Positions 11,401-25,300 of a stretch of DNA of 64,000 nt are shown one piece after another. Numbering within the stretch: position 1 is the stretch's first letter; every line of letters starts with the position of its first letter. The translations under genes and the position numbers were made by a program. The stretch comes from Cryptomeria japonica (lineage: Eukaryota; Streptophyta; Pinopsida; Cupressales; Cupressaceae): the NCBI RefSeq assembly GCF_030272615.1, contig NC_081412.1:97155796-97219795 (forward strand), read 5' to 3'. A model generated the notes under the pieces. The model was not told where the DNA came from. It saw nothing but the letters and a program-made list of their open reading frames with translations, and made no database searches.

Positions 11401-13343
11401 AAAATGGAGGATTTCGCTTTGGACCCTTTGGAAGGGTCAGGAGCGAAATTCTCCTCCCAAGTTGATTTTCATCATCTTAAGGTCTAAAAACTTGTCTTCA
11501 AGGCAAGTATGCATCAAAACCTACCAAACCATGCCTTAGAAGTTCCAAACTTGGTCAAACTAAGAAGCAAAATAGAGGAAATATGATTTTCGCTCTGGAC
11601 CCTTTGGAAGGGTCAGGAGCGAAATTCTCCTTTTGAGCACATTTCTCCATTCTTTCAATTCCAATCCACCTCAAAAGGCAAGGATACGTCACCCCATACC
11701 TATCTATGCCAAAAAAAACCAAGGATTTGACCACTTCCAAGGGAAAATAGGTGTCCTTCAAGAATTTCGCTCTTGACCCTTCAATTCTAACTTTAGCTTA
11801 ATCTTCCACTTACTTCCCCCATTTCATGCCTTGGACACACTTTTCTAGGCTTCCTTCCATCATGATCATGCAAATTTATCCTTCAGGTCGACATATAGCT
11901 CCAGTTTTTGTAGAAAATAGGGTTTTACATGAATTTCGCTCTGGACCCTTTGGAAGGGTCAGGAGCGAATTTCAAGTTTGAGCTCAAGTCCTGGCTTCAT
12001 TTTCACCTTTCTTCATTTACACAAGTGTTTTTACCTTCATTCAAACCCAGGAAAAGGTTAGCTCAGAGCCTGGGTTAAGGTGGGGTGTCTTGTGGAGAAA
12101 TTCGCTCTAGACCCTTTGGAAGGGTCAGGAGCGAAATTCCTCTTTTTAGGCTTAATTCACCTCCTTTTCTACTTGACTTTGCCCTAGGCTAGATCCTTGA
12201 TTCATTTCCTTCCATGTCCTAGCCAAATTTGCCCACGTTAGACCTTCAAAAGACAAAATTCCCCAATCAAAATTCAATGACCTCCTGACACCATAAGCAA
12301 CAAGAGCAGAAACTAAGCTTAAGGGAAACTTTCAAATAAACCCTAATTCTGCAGCATCGTGAACTCACCTTGACTTAAGCAAAGCCTGCTATCCAGTGAT
12401 CCCCCTGACAGCACTCATCATGCAAAGGCTAACAGACAAAACCCCAAAAGACCTAGAAAACAAACCCTAGAAAGCAAAAAAAGTAGGGGTCCCCATTTGC
12501 AATGGGGCAATGTGTGAATACGTCACAACAGACTTCCAAAGGTGCAAGGCAAAGATTGTATATATTTTGTGGTGGACCATATGACCAGGTATGCACATTT
12601 CATTGCCATATCAATATACTATAAAGATCCTCAATTAGCCGATGTTTTCTTGAAAGAAATTTTTAAGCTACATGTTTTAGCTAGAAACATCATTAGCGAT
12701 AAGGACAACATATTCCTTAGCTTGTTTGGCGAGAAATTTTCATACTAGCAAGAATAGAACTCACTTTAATTTCAAGCTATCATCCACAAACTGATGGACA
12801 AATGAAAATTGTCAATAAATGGTTGGAGGGATATTTAAGAAACTCTGTCATTGGGCAAAAAAAAAGCATGGATCAAATGGTCACACCTCGTGGAATATAC
12901 TATAACACTACCCATCACATGTCAATAAGAATGAGTTCTTTCAAGGCCTTGAATGGGTATGAGGCAACCTCATTTGGGGATTCAATCCTCATTGAAAGTC
13001 GCATGCTAGGAGGTAAAGATTTCGTGCAACGAAATGTAGACATTATGACAAAATCAACAAAAGATATATGTTAAGTGAAGAAGAACTGAAAGGTCATTTG
13101 AAGTTGGGGACTTAGTTTTTGTAAGGTTACAAACCTATAAGCAATCATTAATCAAAGTGAGTGGAGCTAAGAAGCTCAATCCAAGATTCTATGGGCTATA
13201 TAAGATTTTAAGAAGGATAGTTGAGGTTGCTTATGAGTTGGAACTGAGACAAATAGTAGAATCCATAATGTCTTCCATGTGTCATGCCTTAGGAAGGTAC
13301 TGAGACAAGCAATCTTGGGGAGGGCGTACTATCATGCTTTTGA

Positions 13344-13393
<50 letters not shown>

Positions 13394-16300
13394 TCTCTGT
13401 TACCCGGGGATGCGTCCCCAGTATTTTTTTCAGGTGTCCCCGTCCTGAGGACGTCCCGGGGACTGCTAGGGGATGCCCCCATAAATTTTGCATATTAACA
13501 GTGAATTTTGACAATGAATTTTATAGGCAGGTGCTGATTTTCCTATATATACAACCTCAGATTAGTGAGTCTATGTGTGTCGATCAAGGGCATCGAATCA
13601 GAACAACATCTATATCTACCAAAGGTGAAAATCAGTAATTAAGAAGGGATTATGAAAAGGATCTGAAATATAAGACAGCCTGATCTGCGAAAAGGGATCA
13701 AGGGATCTGCAGTCTTTTTGTATATCAAAAGCAACCAAGAACAGGAGCAAACACTGGTAGTGCTGCTGTTTGTATCTAAAGACTTCTGCAACAACAACAT
13801 TTATATGCTATTCTTGTCTGGTTGTTACGAAATGAGGTTTAGAAGGCTTGTGAACAAATTCTTATCTCTATTCAACTTAAAACAACCTCCAAATGTCTCT
13901 GTTCCACCTTGAGAAGATGTCTTAAATGGTAATGTCATTTTAAATCTTCGGAAAATTAAAGGTACTGCCAAAGTCACAAACAGAAAGTCAATTAATCTAC
14001 ATTTTGGATTTTTTGTTGAATATCATAAATAAGCTATTACCATCTGTCAGAAGTAGAAATATTTGCTGTGAAGAATGCTCACTATCTCCAGGCACACAAA
14101 AAATATCTAGGAGTGTATTCTCTTTGTGTACGAGTATACCTTAAGTGCTCATAGCTTCCTCAAAGGAGCTATAACTATGGTTTCGAATTGTTCGTGCCCC
14201 TTCCAATGAGAATACAGTTGTTAACTTAAGAAACGGTCTGAGTATTGTGTTTTAATATTAATTTTTAAAAAACAAAGACCTTTGTAGGGCTGAATGCCTA
14301 ACTCCAGCTGTAAGATTATGTAAACCAAAAGCTCGCTTACTGGATTTAGATTCAAAATTGCTTATGACCCTAATCGCATTTAATGTGTGATTCGGGATTT
14401 AGACAACAATGTCTATAAACAAACGTACCTTTTGAAACAATATCCTAAAAGTAAGAGAGCATAAGGTAGATTCCTTGCTGAAAAATGTCAATACCTATTT
14501 TTTAGAAGAAATCAATAGACATAATCTGATTTACTTCAGCACTTCTAAATTTTGTTCAAAGTTGTTTGGTAGTTTGAACACAGACATAATTTTCCTCAAA
14601 TCTATGCGAGGTGATGCCAGTGTCAAGGGAAATCAGTGGAAGAGAATGTCTCATTTTGCATGCCACTTTTGAAATATTTTGAGCTTTTTTGTGCTAGATC
14701 TTTCAAGTATTTAATTATTTATATGGTACGCTGTTCATAGTTTTGTTTCTTAAGTGTGGGCTTCTGTGCAGATGGCAAGAGAGTTAGAAGAAATATTACG
14801 ACAACAACGGGTACAGCCAGCCAAGAGTTGTATTGTTGCTGATGGAGCGTCCTTTCTGGAACAAGTCATCTTGCCATTATATGAAACTATAGCAGCGGTA
14901 CTCCTTTGTACAAATAAAATTATTATGTATTTTTTTTAAATGTTTGTATATTTGGAGAATGAATTTTAGGGTGTAAAGTCAAATTGCACAAATGAATATC
15001 GTCCATTACACATTTGTCCATGTTACACCAAATTTTTGGGATGGGAATGGCAGGGGATGGGGATACTTCTTTTTGGGATGCCATTGTTTAGAGGATGGGA
15101 TGGGATAGCTATTATAAAATACTCTTAACATCTCTATGCAAAACTGCGCAATTATCCTGCACAAGTGCTTGCCCCTTATGGTAAAATGTTAAAATATTGG
15201 AAATTTCAAATATTAATATGATAACATTGGTAGAACACTCATCATATACATTATAGAATCTTAATAAATAATATTAGAGTTGAATTTAGATTTGATAGGT
15301 GAGTTGACAAACAAATTAATAAGTGTTTTAATTGTTAATGTGCACATATATTATATGAAAAGTACAAGGAAACACCCAAAGGCTGCAAGTTTGAACTACA
15401 AAATGGGAAAACCATACAAAGTTTGAGGCTGCCCCTAATAAATATTTGCTGACACTGCATTAAAATAAGAGTTCATATCGAAGTCACTATCATTGTGAGT
15501 GTTGGCTTATCAAATTGAATCCAAACAATCACTTTTGTGACTCCTCATCAGATTGTGTGGCATCTCCAAGATCAACATGCACATGCGCTTTTGGGGTCTG
15601 ATGATGCTCAGGGTCATTTAGTCTTGTAGTATAGGAATTGATAAGCTGCCAAAGTAGGTGAGTGGCAAGTATCGTCAACTCTAGCACATTCTCGCCATGC
15701 CACATCCACTATCTAATTGGTTTAACTTGAGCTAATTTAGTTCCATTTGTCTTTGCCTTTAGTTTATTGAATGTTGGATTACAAAGGTTGACAAATGCTA
15801 ACCATTGCGTTCGAAGTAAATAAAATCTTCATCAGTATACATTTTTTGAAGGGGCATTTATGGGCCCTTCTTTCACCTCTTCATAAGATGGAGGCACTCA
15901 TTTGGGCCTTGGTATGCATCATTTAGGATCTAGAGCATATTCCACCATATGAAGTGGAGTTTTCATGGCATTCCAATATTGTGTCAGAATTGGTCTAATA
16001 TGCTCCTCATAAAATCCAAAGTTAGGATCCCTGTTAAGAATGCCTTACTTCATCTTTCCAAGAACGTTGTCAAATGTTATATAAATTTCTCCAATGCTAG
16101 GAGAGTTTGTGTCAATATATCTTATGATTTGCACAATAAGTAAGATGAAGGAGCAAACATATGTGCAAACAAGTAACAAAAATTACCCAAAAATAACAAA
16201 GAGTGAATGCTATTATAAAGAATGAAAATAATTTATGAGTTAGAAACATTAATAAATTAAAATTAGCAATGTAATAATTTGATAATAAAATCACCACTTT

Positions 16301-19300
16301 CTTAACGTGCTATGGACCACCAGTCATATCAAGGGTCTTTTGTTTCATACTTTTTCCTGTAGCCATGTTTGCCTTTCTCAATTAACTATCATTTATTGTA
16401 AGATGCTCCACCTCAAACATTGTCTCCAGCAAAATAAAGTAGCCAATCTTGTATCCATGGGCTTGTATAATTCTTTCCTTGAAAAAAATTGTGAGCTAAA
16501 CAGGGCAGGTGTGATGGTTTCAAATGAATGTTTGCATGTCTCTAGCTTCTACATCCACTACATTCCTCCAATTCATCTTGTTAATATCTTTCAATATGCT
16601 GTTCAATACATCAACACAACATGGGGTCTAGTAAATTTGCTTGTTTGCATCTTTGCTCCCTTTTTAACAATAAATAGTTATAAAATAAATAAGAGCTAGC
16701 TAAACATGTGACAATGATATTGATGAGTGACCAATATCTAATAATCGTCCACCTCTTCTTGTATCCATGGTCTTGTATAATTCTTTCCTTGAAAAAAATT
16801 GTGAACTAAACAAGGCAGGTGTGATGGTTTCAAATGAACATTTGCACGTCTCTAGCTTCTACATCCACTACATTCTTCCAATTCATCTTGTTAATATCTT
16901 TCAATATGCTCTTCAGCAGATCAACACAACATGGGGTCTAGTAAATTTGCTTCTTTGCATCATTGCTCTTTTTTTAACAATGAATAGTTATAAAATAAAT
17001 AAGAGCTAGCTAAACATGTGACAATGATATTGATGAGTGACCAATATCTAATAATCGTCCACCTATTCATGATGATAGATCTGCAATCCCTTATCCAAGA
17101 TTTTTTCATTTCTTCCATAACTAGAGTCACCTTCAAACACTCTCTATCAAGGAGGGTAGTATGTAGCTTGTGTTTAGAAAGGGGCAGGGGGATTCAAATG
17201 ATGGATTGACAACAATTACATTTTCTAACATTTATTTGAAAGAGGGAAAACATGGCACATTAAGTGCTATTGTAGGGGTGAAGAAAAAATTGGCAATAGA
17301 AGATTTAACCATTTCCATGTGACTACATTTTAAACATTCTTGCAACATCAGTATCCTATTTCTTTCCCTTGGTCGAACCATCTTCCTTGTGACTCAACAT
17401 TTATGCTTTGGGTGGGCAACAACATCCTAGGCTGCATAGTCCCTATTGGAATTTGCTTACTGTTTGCCTTATCCTCCACGTACAACCTGGTTACTTCGGC
17501 ATTTCTTAGCTAGATTTATTTTTAAAACTTCTTGCCTCTTGTCCAATTATGCACAAAAATGAGAATAAACTTCTGTTTAGTTGCAACTATGGTCATTGAA
17601 ATGATATGGTCATACATTACTCACTTCTGAAGTTTTATTTTTCCTTGTTTTTGTTTAAAGATGTTGGAAATTGTAAATAAGGTTATTTGAATTAAATAGG
17701 CCCTTTGCATAAGTTAGGCCCTTGCATAAGTTTAGAGGAGTTTTCAAGGGCATTCAAATGAGTTATTTTATGTAGTACTTCTGTGACAACTTTGTTTGAA
17801 CATCTTCATCCTCACTAGTCACTACTCACATTGTTGTTCATTGTTTTTTGTTGATAATTCAAAGCACAGTTGCAAGTGCAAAAATAAAAAAATGAAAGAG
17901 AAATCCTCCCTAAGTGTTTGGAACTTTGCAAAAAAAAAAAAAGAATACAAAATAATTTGTTCAAATGAATAATGGATAACACAGTAATCTGAAATGATGT
18001 AGATTTGATTCTTTCTCGGTTTTTTCTTGCTGCAATTCTCTTTTCTTCTCAACTGCTTGTTTTGTTTGTCTTCTTCTTGACAATTTGGAAAGTTATAAAA
18101 TGAATTTGTTTTCTGATTTTATTTGTCACTATGGCTGTTTTAGGTTTAGGGTTGGTTAAAAGGGTGTGGGCTCATTTTGCGGCCACCTATTACCTTTTGC
18201 TAGTTGCATTTTGACATTTTGGAAATATTTTCAATTTTTCCAGAATTGGTTACAAGTGGGGACATTTATAATTCATCCTAAATGTCATCTATAAGGGATG
18301 GATCAAAATATGTAGGAGATGTATCCCTGGGGTTCATAGGTATTAGTTTATCTGCTTTTCACAAAAGATCTTCTGAATTGGTGAAAGAGTAGTTTAGATT
18401 TGTACATATTCGTTTAAGTAGAAGACATGATTATTCTATGCTATCATATAAGTTTTATTTGATTAAATTTATAAGGGTCTATTAGGGGGGCTTTACCTTG
18501 TACTATAGATATGACATATCTAACTAACTACCAAAATCATGTGCAGCTCATGAAGAGTGATAGGTCTGTAGGGACAAAACAATAAAGCAAAGCCTCATCT
18601 ACAACAACCATAAGGAATGCCAAGAGAGACACCTAACAACACCAAGACACAAGCATACGTCATGAAAACTAAGAGTAGGAGGCTTGCCAATGAGGAATGT
18701 TAGCACACCTATGAACAGAATGGCAACACCCTCTTGCCAATTCTGCTCTCTTAGGAGATTCATTTTGAAGATGTCGCTTTTGGTAAAAGAGTGGTTCTGG
18801 TATATGGGCAGGACAAGAGGCATGAGTCAATTGGGATGATTAGGGTTATGTCCTAGGCCCATGGCAGCTGTAGGAGGGAATTCTGATTGGATGATAAGGT
18901 CATATGAGGGACATTATTTGGTAGGAAAGTAGGTTGGAAAGTGAACCAAGGGAAGTCATTATTCTATCTTCAGTTTTTCTATAATTGCATATTTTTTTTA
19001 ATGAACTAATATGTAAGCCATTTTTGAATCTTTAGAGAAAATCACAGATAGAGTATGATTTAGCAATCTGACCATATCTACCAAATAAAAACCTTATTTG
19101 AGTTGGAACATTCATATTGATGGAATTCAATTCTGTTCCAAACTTATCCACCGTTTTAACTTTGTATAATTGATGAAGTAAAGGCATGCTACCAGATTTT
19201 TAGGGTAGTAGTGTGCGTGGTAATTTTGAGGTCAAATTGTAGAAAGCTGCCCTGTTTTGCCTTAGTTTTTTTTGTATTTTGATAGTGTTTGCAATAGTTT

Positions 19301-22300
19301 TGAAATGACATTAATATAATCTCCATCTTACGTATCAAAAAAAAAAGTTTTGAAATGACAAATAAATTGCAGATAACAAAAATATTTGCAGCTAACTAAT
19401 AACTCAGAAAAGTGAAAATATTCGGAAATACAAAGAGCTGAAAATTCCAGAGTTATATTGTGAATTGAATATACAAAATTTCTCAAAACTATGAGCAACC
19501 CAATAATTAAATGACATCACATAACTAATTCGAATATTCCCACAAAATGCAGCAATCAAATAGCTAGTGCTGTTCATAAAATATGCAATCCGACTCACTG
19601 AAAATGGACGCCGCACCCTAGGTTCACATTCATTGGCTAAACTGAAGTTATCTTTGTGTTATCCAGACTTGGGCATGTCATGTCCCTGCCATGACGACAA
19701 ATGTTCATATGATCTTTAATAAAGAAAATTTTCTTGTCTCAAGATTTCACAATTTAAGACAGAAACTTGCATAACGCATATGATATAGATGCTTGCATTT
19801 AACCAATCAAGTCGGCCTATTCATCACCCTTTGTTTTGCATTTTAATCTTTTGAATCACCTTTTTCATGAGCTGACTTAGAATCTTGTCTCTATCATGAG
19901 CAGATTTTAACAATTCACATGCACAAACTTTAGCACAATTGATGGGGAGGCTTGTACAAATTGAGGTCGGCCTATATACTTCTTGCTTTTCTTTAACTTG
20001 CTCATCAAGTCAAGTCAGCTGGCTTGATTGCTCACCAAGGGGTATAAATGAAGGTTCAAATGCTGAAGTTCTTCCACCTTTACAATTCACAATTCATCAT
20101 GCAAATTAATAACATCTGCTCTGACACTCTGTGTGCGAATTAGGGTCTGATTTAACACTTCAAATCCGAGTTTAATGCGTCTAGGTTTGAGTTATATTTC
20201 AGGTCTGATCACTGATGCTGTTTAAGGTCTGATTCACCCATCTAGGTCTGATCCTTTCCATGTTTTACAGTCTGATAATTATGCCTTGATGTCTGATCTG
20301 ACCTGATTACTCTTTACTTCTTCTCTCATTGGGCGCATATGAGGTCTAGGCTTGCACAGCGGATATAAGTAGCTTATATGCATTGCTTTAATGAGCACAT
20401 TTGGATGCTTGTTATGCAGAGCTGAATTTGGGAATACGTCTACACAAGGTAAAGCGCAAATATCATGTCGTCTTGCGCTAGTTGCTGGAGCACACTTGAC
20501 ATATGTGATTGCATAAATGAATACCTTTGAGAATGAAATAGATTTGATGTGCAAATGAAATGTTTCCCCCCCTATATAGGTGTTGGTGATCGAGTTTCAA
20601 CCTTTCACTTATAAGACCGACCTGGGATGGAAATTTGTCTTGTTTTGGATTCAAATCATTGTAAGTCAGGTCGGCCCTATTACCCCCACATGTTTCACCT
20701 TAGGTTTCTTTTACACATTTTGAGGGTTCTCACTAACTTAAGTCAGGACTTTTGCTTGCTGAGCAGGATTTCAATACAAATGCATAATCGTTGGCGGAAT
20801 TTAGGGCTTGGTTTGCACTACATCTTCCAGCTGACCCTATTCTTCATTGAACCTTGTTTATCCTTTATGCGTAGAGTGGATTTAGACACCTTGTTTGTAT
20901 GGCAGGATTGAAGATCATCCATTTAGGAGCAGTTCCTTTCATCAACATGGGCACAAATCTTACCTCACCTTGCATCTTTAAAAAACACCTTCAGTTTTAC
21001 CTTTGGTGGATTTAGAGGGATGCTTTACAGTTTTTGCTTGAATGGTGGACTTAGGATGAAGTCTTGCATTTTCATTGACTTAGTGAAATTTTACCTCAAG
21101 ACATCATGGGCGGTTTGAGGATGTAGCTCACATAAATTTGATCCTTCCCGTATAGTGCATATAGACCTCCTACATGCATTATGTGTTTGGAGGGTACCTT
21201 TGCATAAGTTTATACAACCAAAGGGGGGGCATAAGTGTAGTCAAATCTTAAGCTTCACACATCTCTTACTTCCTTGAGCGCACTTAATATGCTGTCTTGC
21301 AACAACAACATTTAGGGGTAGTGATGCATAGATCAATGCAAGGCTAGGATTTCCTGGTGGCCTTGCACAAATGAAAGGCTAGAGCGCATGGGAGGGGCAT
21401 GTTTGCACCAAAAGATTGCCAAGAGTGCACTTGATCTATGTGTATGCACAAAAGACCCCAAGCAAACTCGAATCCCCCACAAGGCTAGAGCGCATCCGAA
21501 GGGTGAGCTTGCACAAGTTTGTACAAGTCAAGAAGGGGCTATTGTCTGACTTAGATAGATTTTCATCCTACCTTATCCGCTTCATGGGCGCAATTCTAGC
21601 CCTCAATTGCACTAATTTATAGATGAAACTACCCCTTGACCAAGCACTTACAAAATTTTCAAATGAGAACATGAGGTAGGTCTTGTTGGTGTACATTTTA
21701 TCATATACCGAACATTAGAATAAAATATCCAAGGATACTCTATCCTCTCTTGAAAAACCACCACTCATGTTAAGATTGCGAAAAGACCATATGGCGATTC
21801 CAAGGTTTCTTTTGTTAGGCCTTGACATGTGGATAAGCTCAATGGGCGTTGCGATATGCTGGTAATAGACAAAGGGACTTACACTTGGCTTTTTCAATTC
21901 ACAATGGAGATTTATCGTTTGGGTTTTGGATCACGGACTTCAAGAAAATCGAAAAGGAGGTAAGGTTTAGAAATTCTAATCTATTCCTAAGAATTCAGGA
22001 GATGGTAAAAACTGGGTGAAACTAATAACAACACTTTGTTTCACCACACTTAGGACAACTACACAAAACATGTGCTCAATATTTTCACACTTATGAATAA
22101 TACCAACAATTGAACAATATTACTCAAAGTAGAAGTTAAGCATTCACATCAAAAGCTCAGGCTAACTTTACACATTGAATGAAAATCATCCATCCAACAA
22201 AAGTATGAGCAAAAAGTTTCACCAATCTAAACTATCAAATCCTACATTCATCTAGCATATATGAAAAAAAATCTAAACTATGATGAGGGATAAGAACCAT

Positions 22301-25300
22301 GCAGACTCCAAAGTAAGGGAAATAATCACCATCAATTCGAACAATGTATTACTTATTATTTTGGCAATCCTAAGCAACAATTGCTTATCTCAACATGCTT
22401 TGCAGCATGCTCCCTTAATTTACAAATGAGGGGTGAGCTCAATTTATAGGCTCCCCAATTACAATTCAATGGCCAAGATTGATTTCCAATCAACGGTCGA
22501 GATTAAAACAACGTAACCCTAATCAAAGTTTTCCAAAATAGATCAAATATCCCTCAGATGAGAGACAAGTGGCACAAGATGCTATCTTCTAGGATTGTAC
22601 CCCCTTCTTCTGCTGAGAGGCAGTGTGTTCAATGAACCTGGACATGTTGACTTGAATTCCCCATTTTATGCCGAAAAATTTGCCGAAGTATGGAAATTTG
22701 TCTGGAATACTCTTCTTGCCGCCAATTTATGTTTCTTGTGGGAGCTTGTCTTTGACTCTTCAGAAATGAAATCCTTCAAGAAATCTGGAATTTCTTTCCA
22801 TACTTTCGCCAAGTCTGAAGACTTTTCTTTCTTGATGCCTGGAGACTCTTTCAGGTGCCTTGAATTTGGAGAAGAATTTGATTCACGTGCTTGTCTTGTC
22901 AAATTTATTTATTCCTGGCATGGCAGACTTGGATGAAGTCCAGCCAACCTTTGTTTATGCTTTAATCTTTCTTCAATGCCTTGGCATGCTTCGTGTCAAT
23001 TTGTTTGCCCTTGGACTTGGAATGTTCTTGGACAATCATCCTTCAATTTGCCTGAAATCTGTTTTATACCTTGGAAAGAGTTCGGACAATCATCTCCTTG
23101 TGTTTGGTGGATTTGGAAAAGTTTGGACAGTCACGAGCCTTCTTGTCTTTGCCAGATTTAGAAATATGATTAGACAATTTATTTTCCAATTTTCCTTGAT
23201 CTTGATTTGTGGCGATCTTGGAAGAATACATGCCATCCTTATGCTTGCTTAGCAAATTTCCTCTTGGCAAGGCAGAATTTACACATCCTTGGACAAGTTT
23301 CAAATTGTGTCTTATTTTATTGGACAAACCTTGGCTAATCTTTTCCTTCCAAGGCGAACTTGGATTGCCCTCTCTTCATGGATCAGATTTGGAGGTCTGA
23401 TCACTAGGTTTTATTTATTCTTTCCATGTCATGTGCTTGTAAGATCACTCTCCAAGCCTTCTCTTTTTATTAGCCAACCTGATTGCTTGGAAGTTTAGAC
23501 TGTTTTGCTTTATTCCTTAGTGAATTTGGATAACATTCTTCCTTAATCGTGCTAGGGTGGACTTTCTTGAATCTTGGACTTAGAAGAAAAGAGATGTTCT
23601 TCTTTGTAGGCGAATTGGAATATGCTAAGACATATTACTTTGTCTTTGTGCTCATCAAACTTCCAATCTGCTATCTTTTAATTCGCCGTCTATGATGAAC
23701 TTGGATGAGTCTTGGACATGTCGAACTTATTGAGTGCTTCCTTCAACTTTTTGGAATGCTTTGTTTCCTATCTCCATGCGAATTTTGTTGTCTTTGTTTG
23801 AAGTTTAATAATCTGATCAGGTTCTATCATGTTTGGAAGCTGCTTACTTTGCTCATCCTTGGCGAATTTTGGATATAGGCTTACGCTCCAACTTTGGGGA
23901 ACTTGGATGATGTCTTGACATGTTCATTGCCAACTTGGAAGGCGGATTTGGATGAAAATTTGAACATGTCTAGGCAGACTTGGCAAAAGACTTTGCCATG
24001 TGCTCATGCTTTGTTGCTTTGGACGAACTTTGGACAATCACCTTCCAACTTTCTTGACCTCGTCCATGCATTAGTTTATTTTCAACTTAATTTTGCTTGC
24101 TTGACCTCGTGTAGGAGTTTGACTAACTCTTGCCAAGAGTTAATTAACCAATCGTAGGAGTTTACCATGTGTCTGACAATGTTACTTGCCTAGGTGGACT
24201 TTGATCATGCTTGGAAGGAATTCATCTTCTCCTTGTCACGCCAACTTGGAAGACTCCATGTTGAGGCGGACTTGGAAGATTGTTGGACATGTTCAAGGTG
24301 GACTTGGAAGATTCTTAGACATGGCGGACTTGGCAAAGGCTTTGTCAATTTGTGTTTGCTCTTTGTTGTGACCTTCTTCATATTTTCCTTAGGCTGGGTG
24401 AAGTTTGAAAACCTCTTGCCAACCTTAATTTGTCTTCATCATGGCGGATTTGGAAGAAGTCTCATCGTCATATTCTGATCAATTCCCATCATGCTTTTCT
24501 TTATAGCTAGCGAACTTCATTGCTACTTTGCTGTCTTAACTTGCAAAATCACATGAAAATTTAATATTATTTTCAGATTTTAATTCTGATTTTTAATCCT
24601 CTTTTCTGAAAATTTCACTTTCAGCCTATTAAAAGGTTAAATTTCTGCGAAAAAGCGGACTGAAAGTGAAGAAATTGATCAAGAAATTGATAAAATAAGA
24701 TAGAGAGGTAAGAAAATTAAGTGAAATTCAGATTTTAGGTCCTCTTTATGACTGAAATTTAACTTCAACTCTGAAATTCTGTCTTAAAATCTAAAAAAAG
24801 CACCTAATTTCTTGATTTCAAACACTTAGAAGAATTCACTTCTGGAAAATTTCTTTCCAAAAATTCAAAATTCACAAATTTTGAGAGAAAACTTCTTCTC
24901 AATTGCTCTCCAAATTCTCAACCTGAATAATGAATTGTGAAAATGAGTTAGTTGAAAACAAAGTTCCGTGACTCGCGACGAGTCACGCGAGTCAGCGGGC
25001 CGGGTGACCCCTGCCGAGTCACAGTGACCCTAACCCGGGCTCGGACGGGTTAGGGGGCGTGACTCGCCTGACTCGCCGCGAGTCAGCGAGTCACTCCCTG
25101 AGTCGCCGAGTCCGAGGGTCGTGACTCGGTTGGGCGATGCATTTTGAGCGGTCATTTGTCATATTTGGATAAGAATTGAATTTTCTAGGCTGATCTCCCT
25201 ACTCCAAGAAGTTTGTACATCTTGCCTTGGCACATGGGAGTTATAACAGGTCTGAAATCTGCTATTTGGTGGCTTATTGACATCAATCTTGGGTGCCTTA

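Larger units (their letters stand above)
7179..12530. mobile_element. Giant LTR-like insertion (element E1, probable solo LTR), 5352 bp
   Basis: The insertion begins TGTTGATGTG and ends GTCACAACA, the TG..CA termini of an LTR. It is flanked by the 5-bp direct repeat GACTT (7174-7178 and 12531-12535) and interrupts the integrase frame of a gypsy remnant, so its borders are exact. No gag or pol is present, and no internal copy of its ends was found, so it looks like one very long LTR left after recombination. An TATA-like GCTTATATAGAGAAACCC lies near 8042. Most of 8620-12145 is an array built around a palindromic motif, with a large inverted repeat at 9996-10536. A related element of similar length is at 21684-27270. 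Orientation is assumed to be + from the TATA-like box. Alternative: a non-autonomous LTR element that lost one LTR. Confidence 0.8.

Noticed and set aside
8620-12145. Regularly spaced palindromic repeats that might suggest a CRISPR array
   Set aside because: Spacing is irregular (125-290 bp), the stretches between copies are related to each other, and the setting is a plant intron within an LTR-like element.
13279-13638. Open frames with long His/Thr or Cys/Val runs
   Set aside because: They are translations of the (CA)n microsatellite.
16307-17009. Two similar open frames that look like a small membrane protein pair
   Set aside because: They are antisense to the duplicated hAT transposase remnant.
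22595-24478. Cluster of overlapping open frames rich in Leu, Phe and Trp
   Set aside because: They arise from short degenerate repeats in E2, appear in several frames at once and have no conserved motif.
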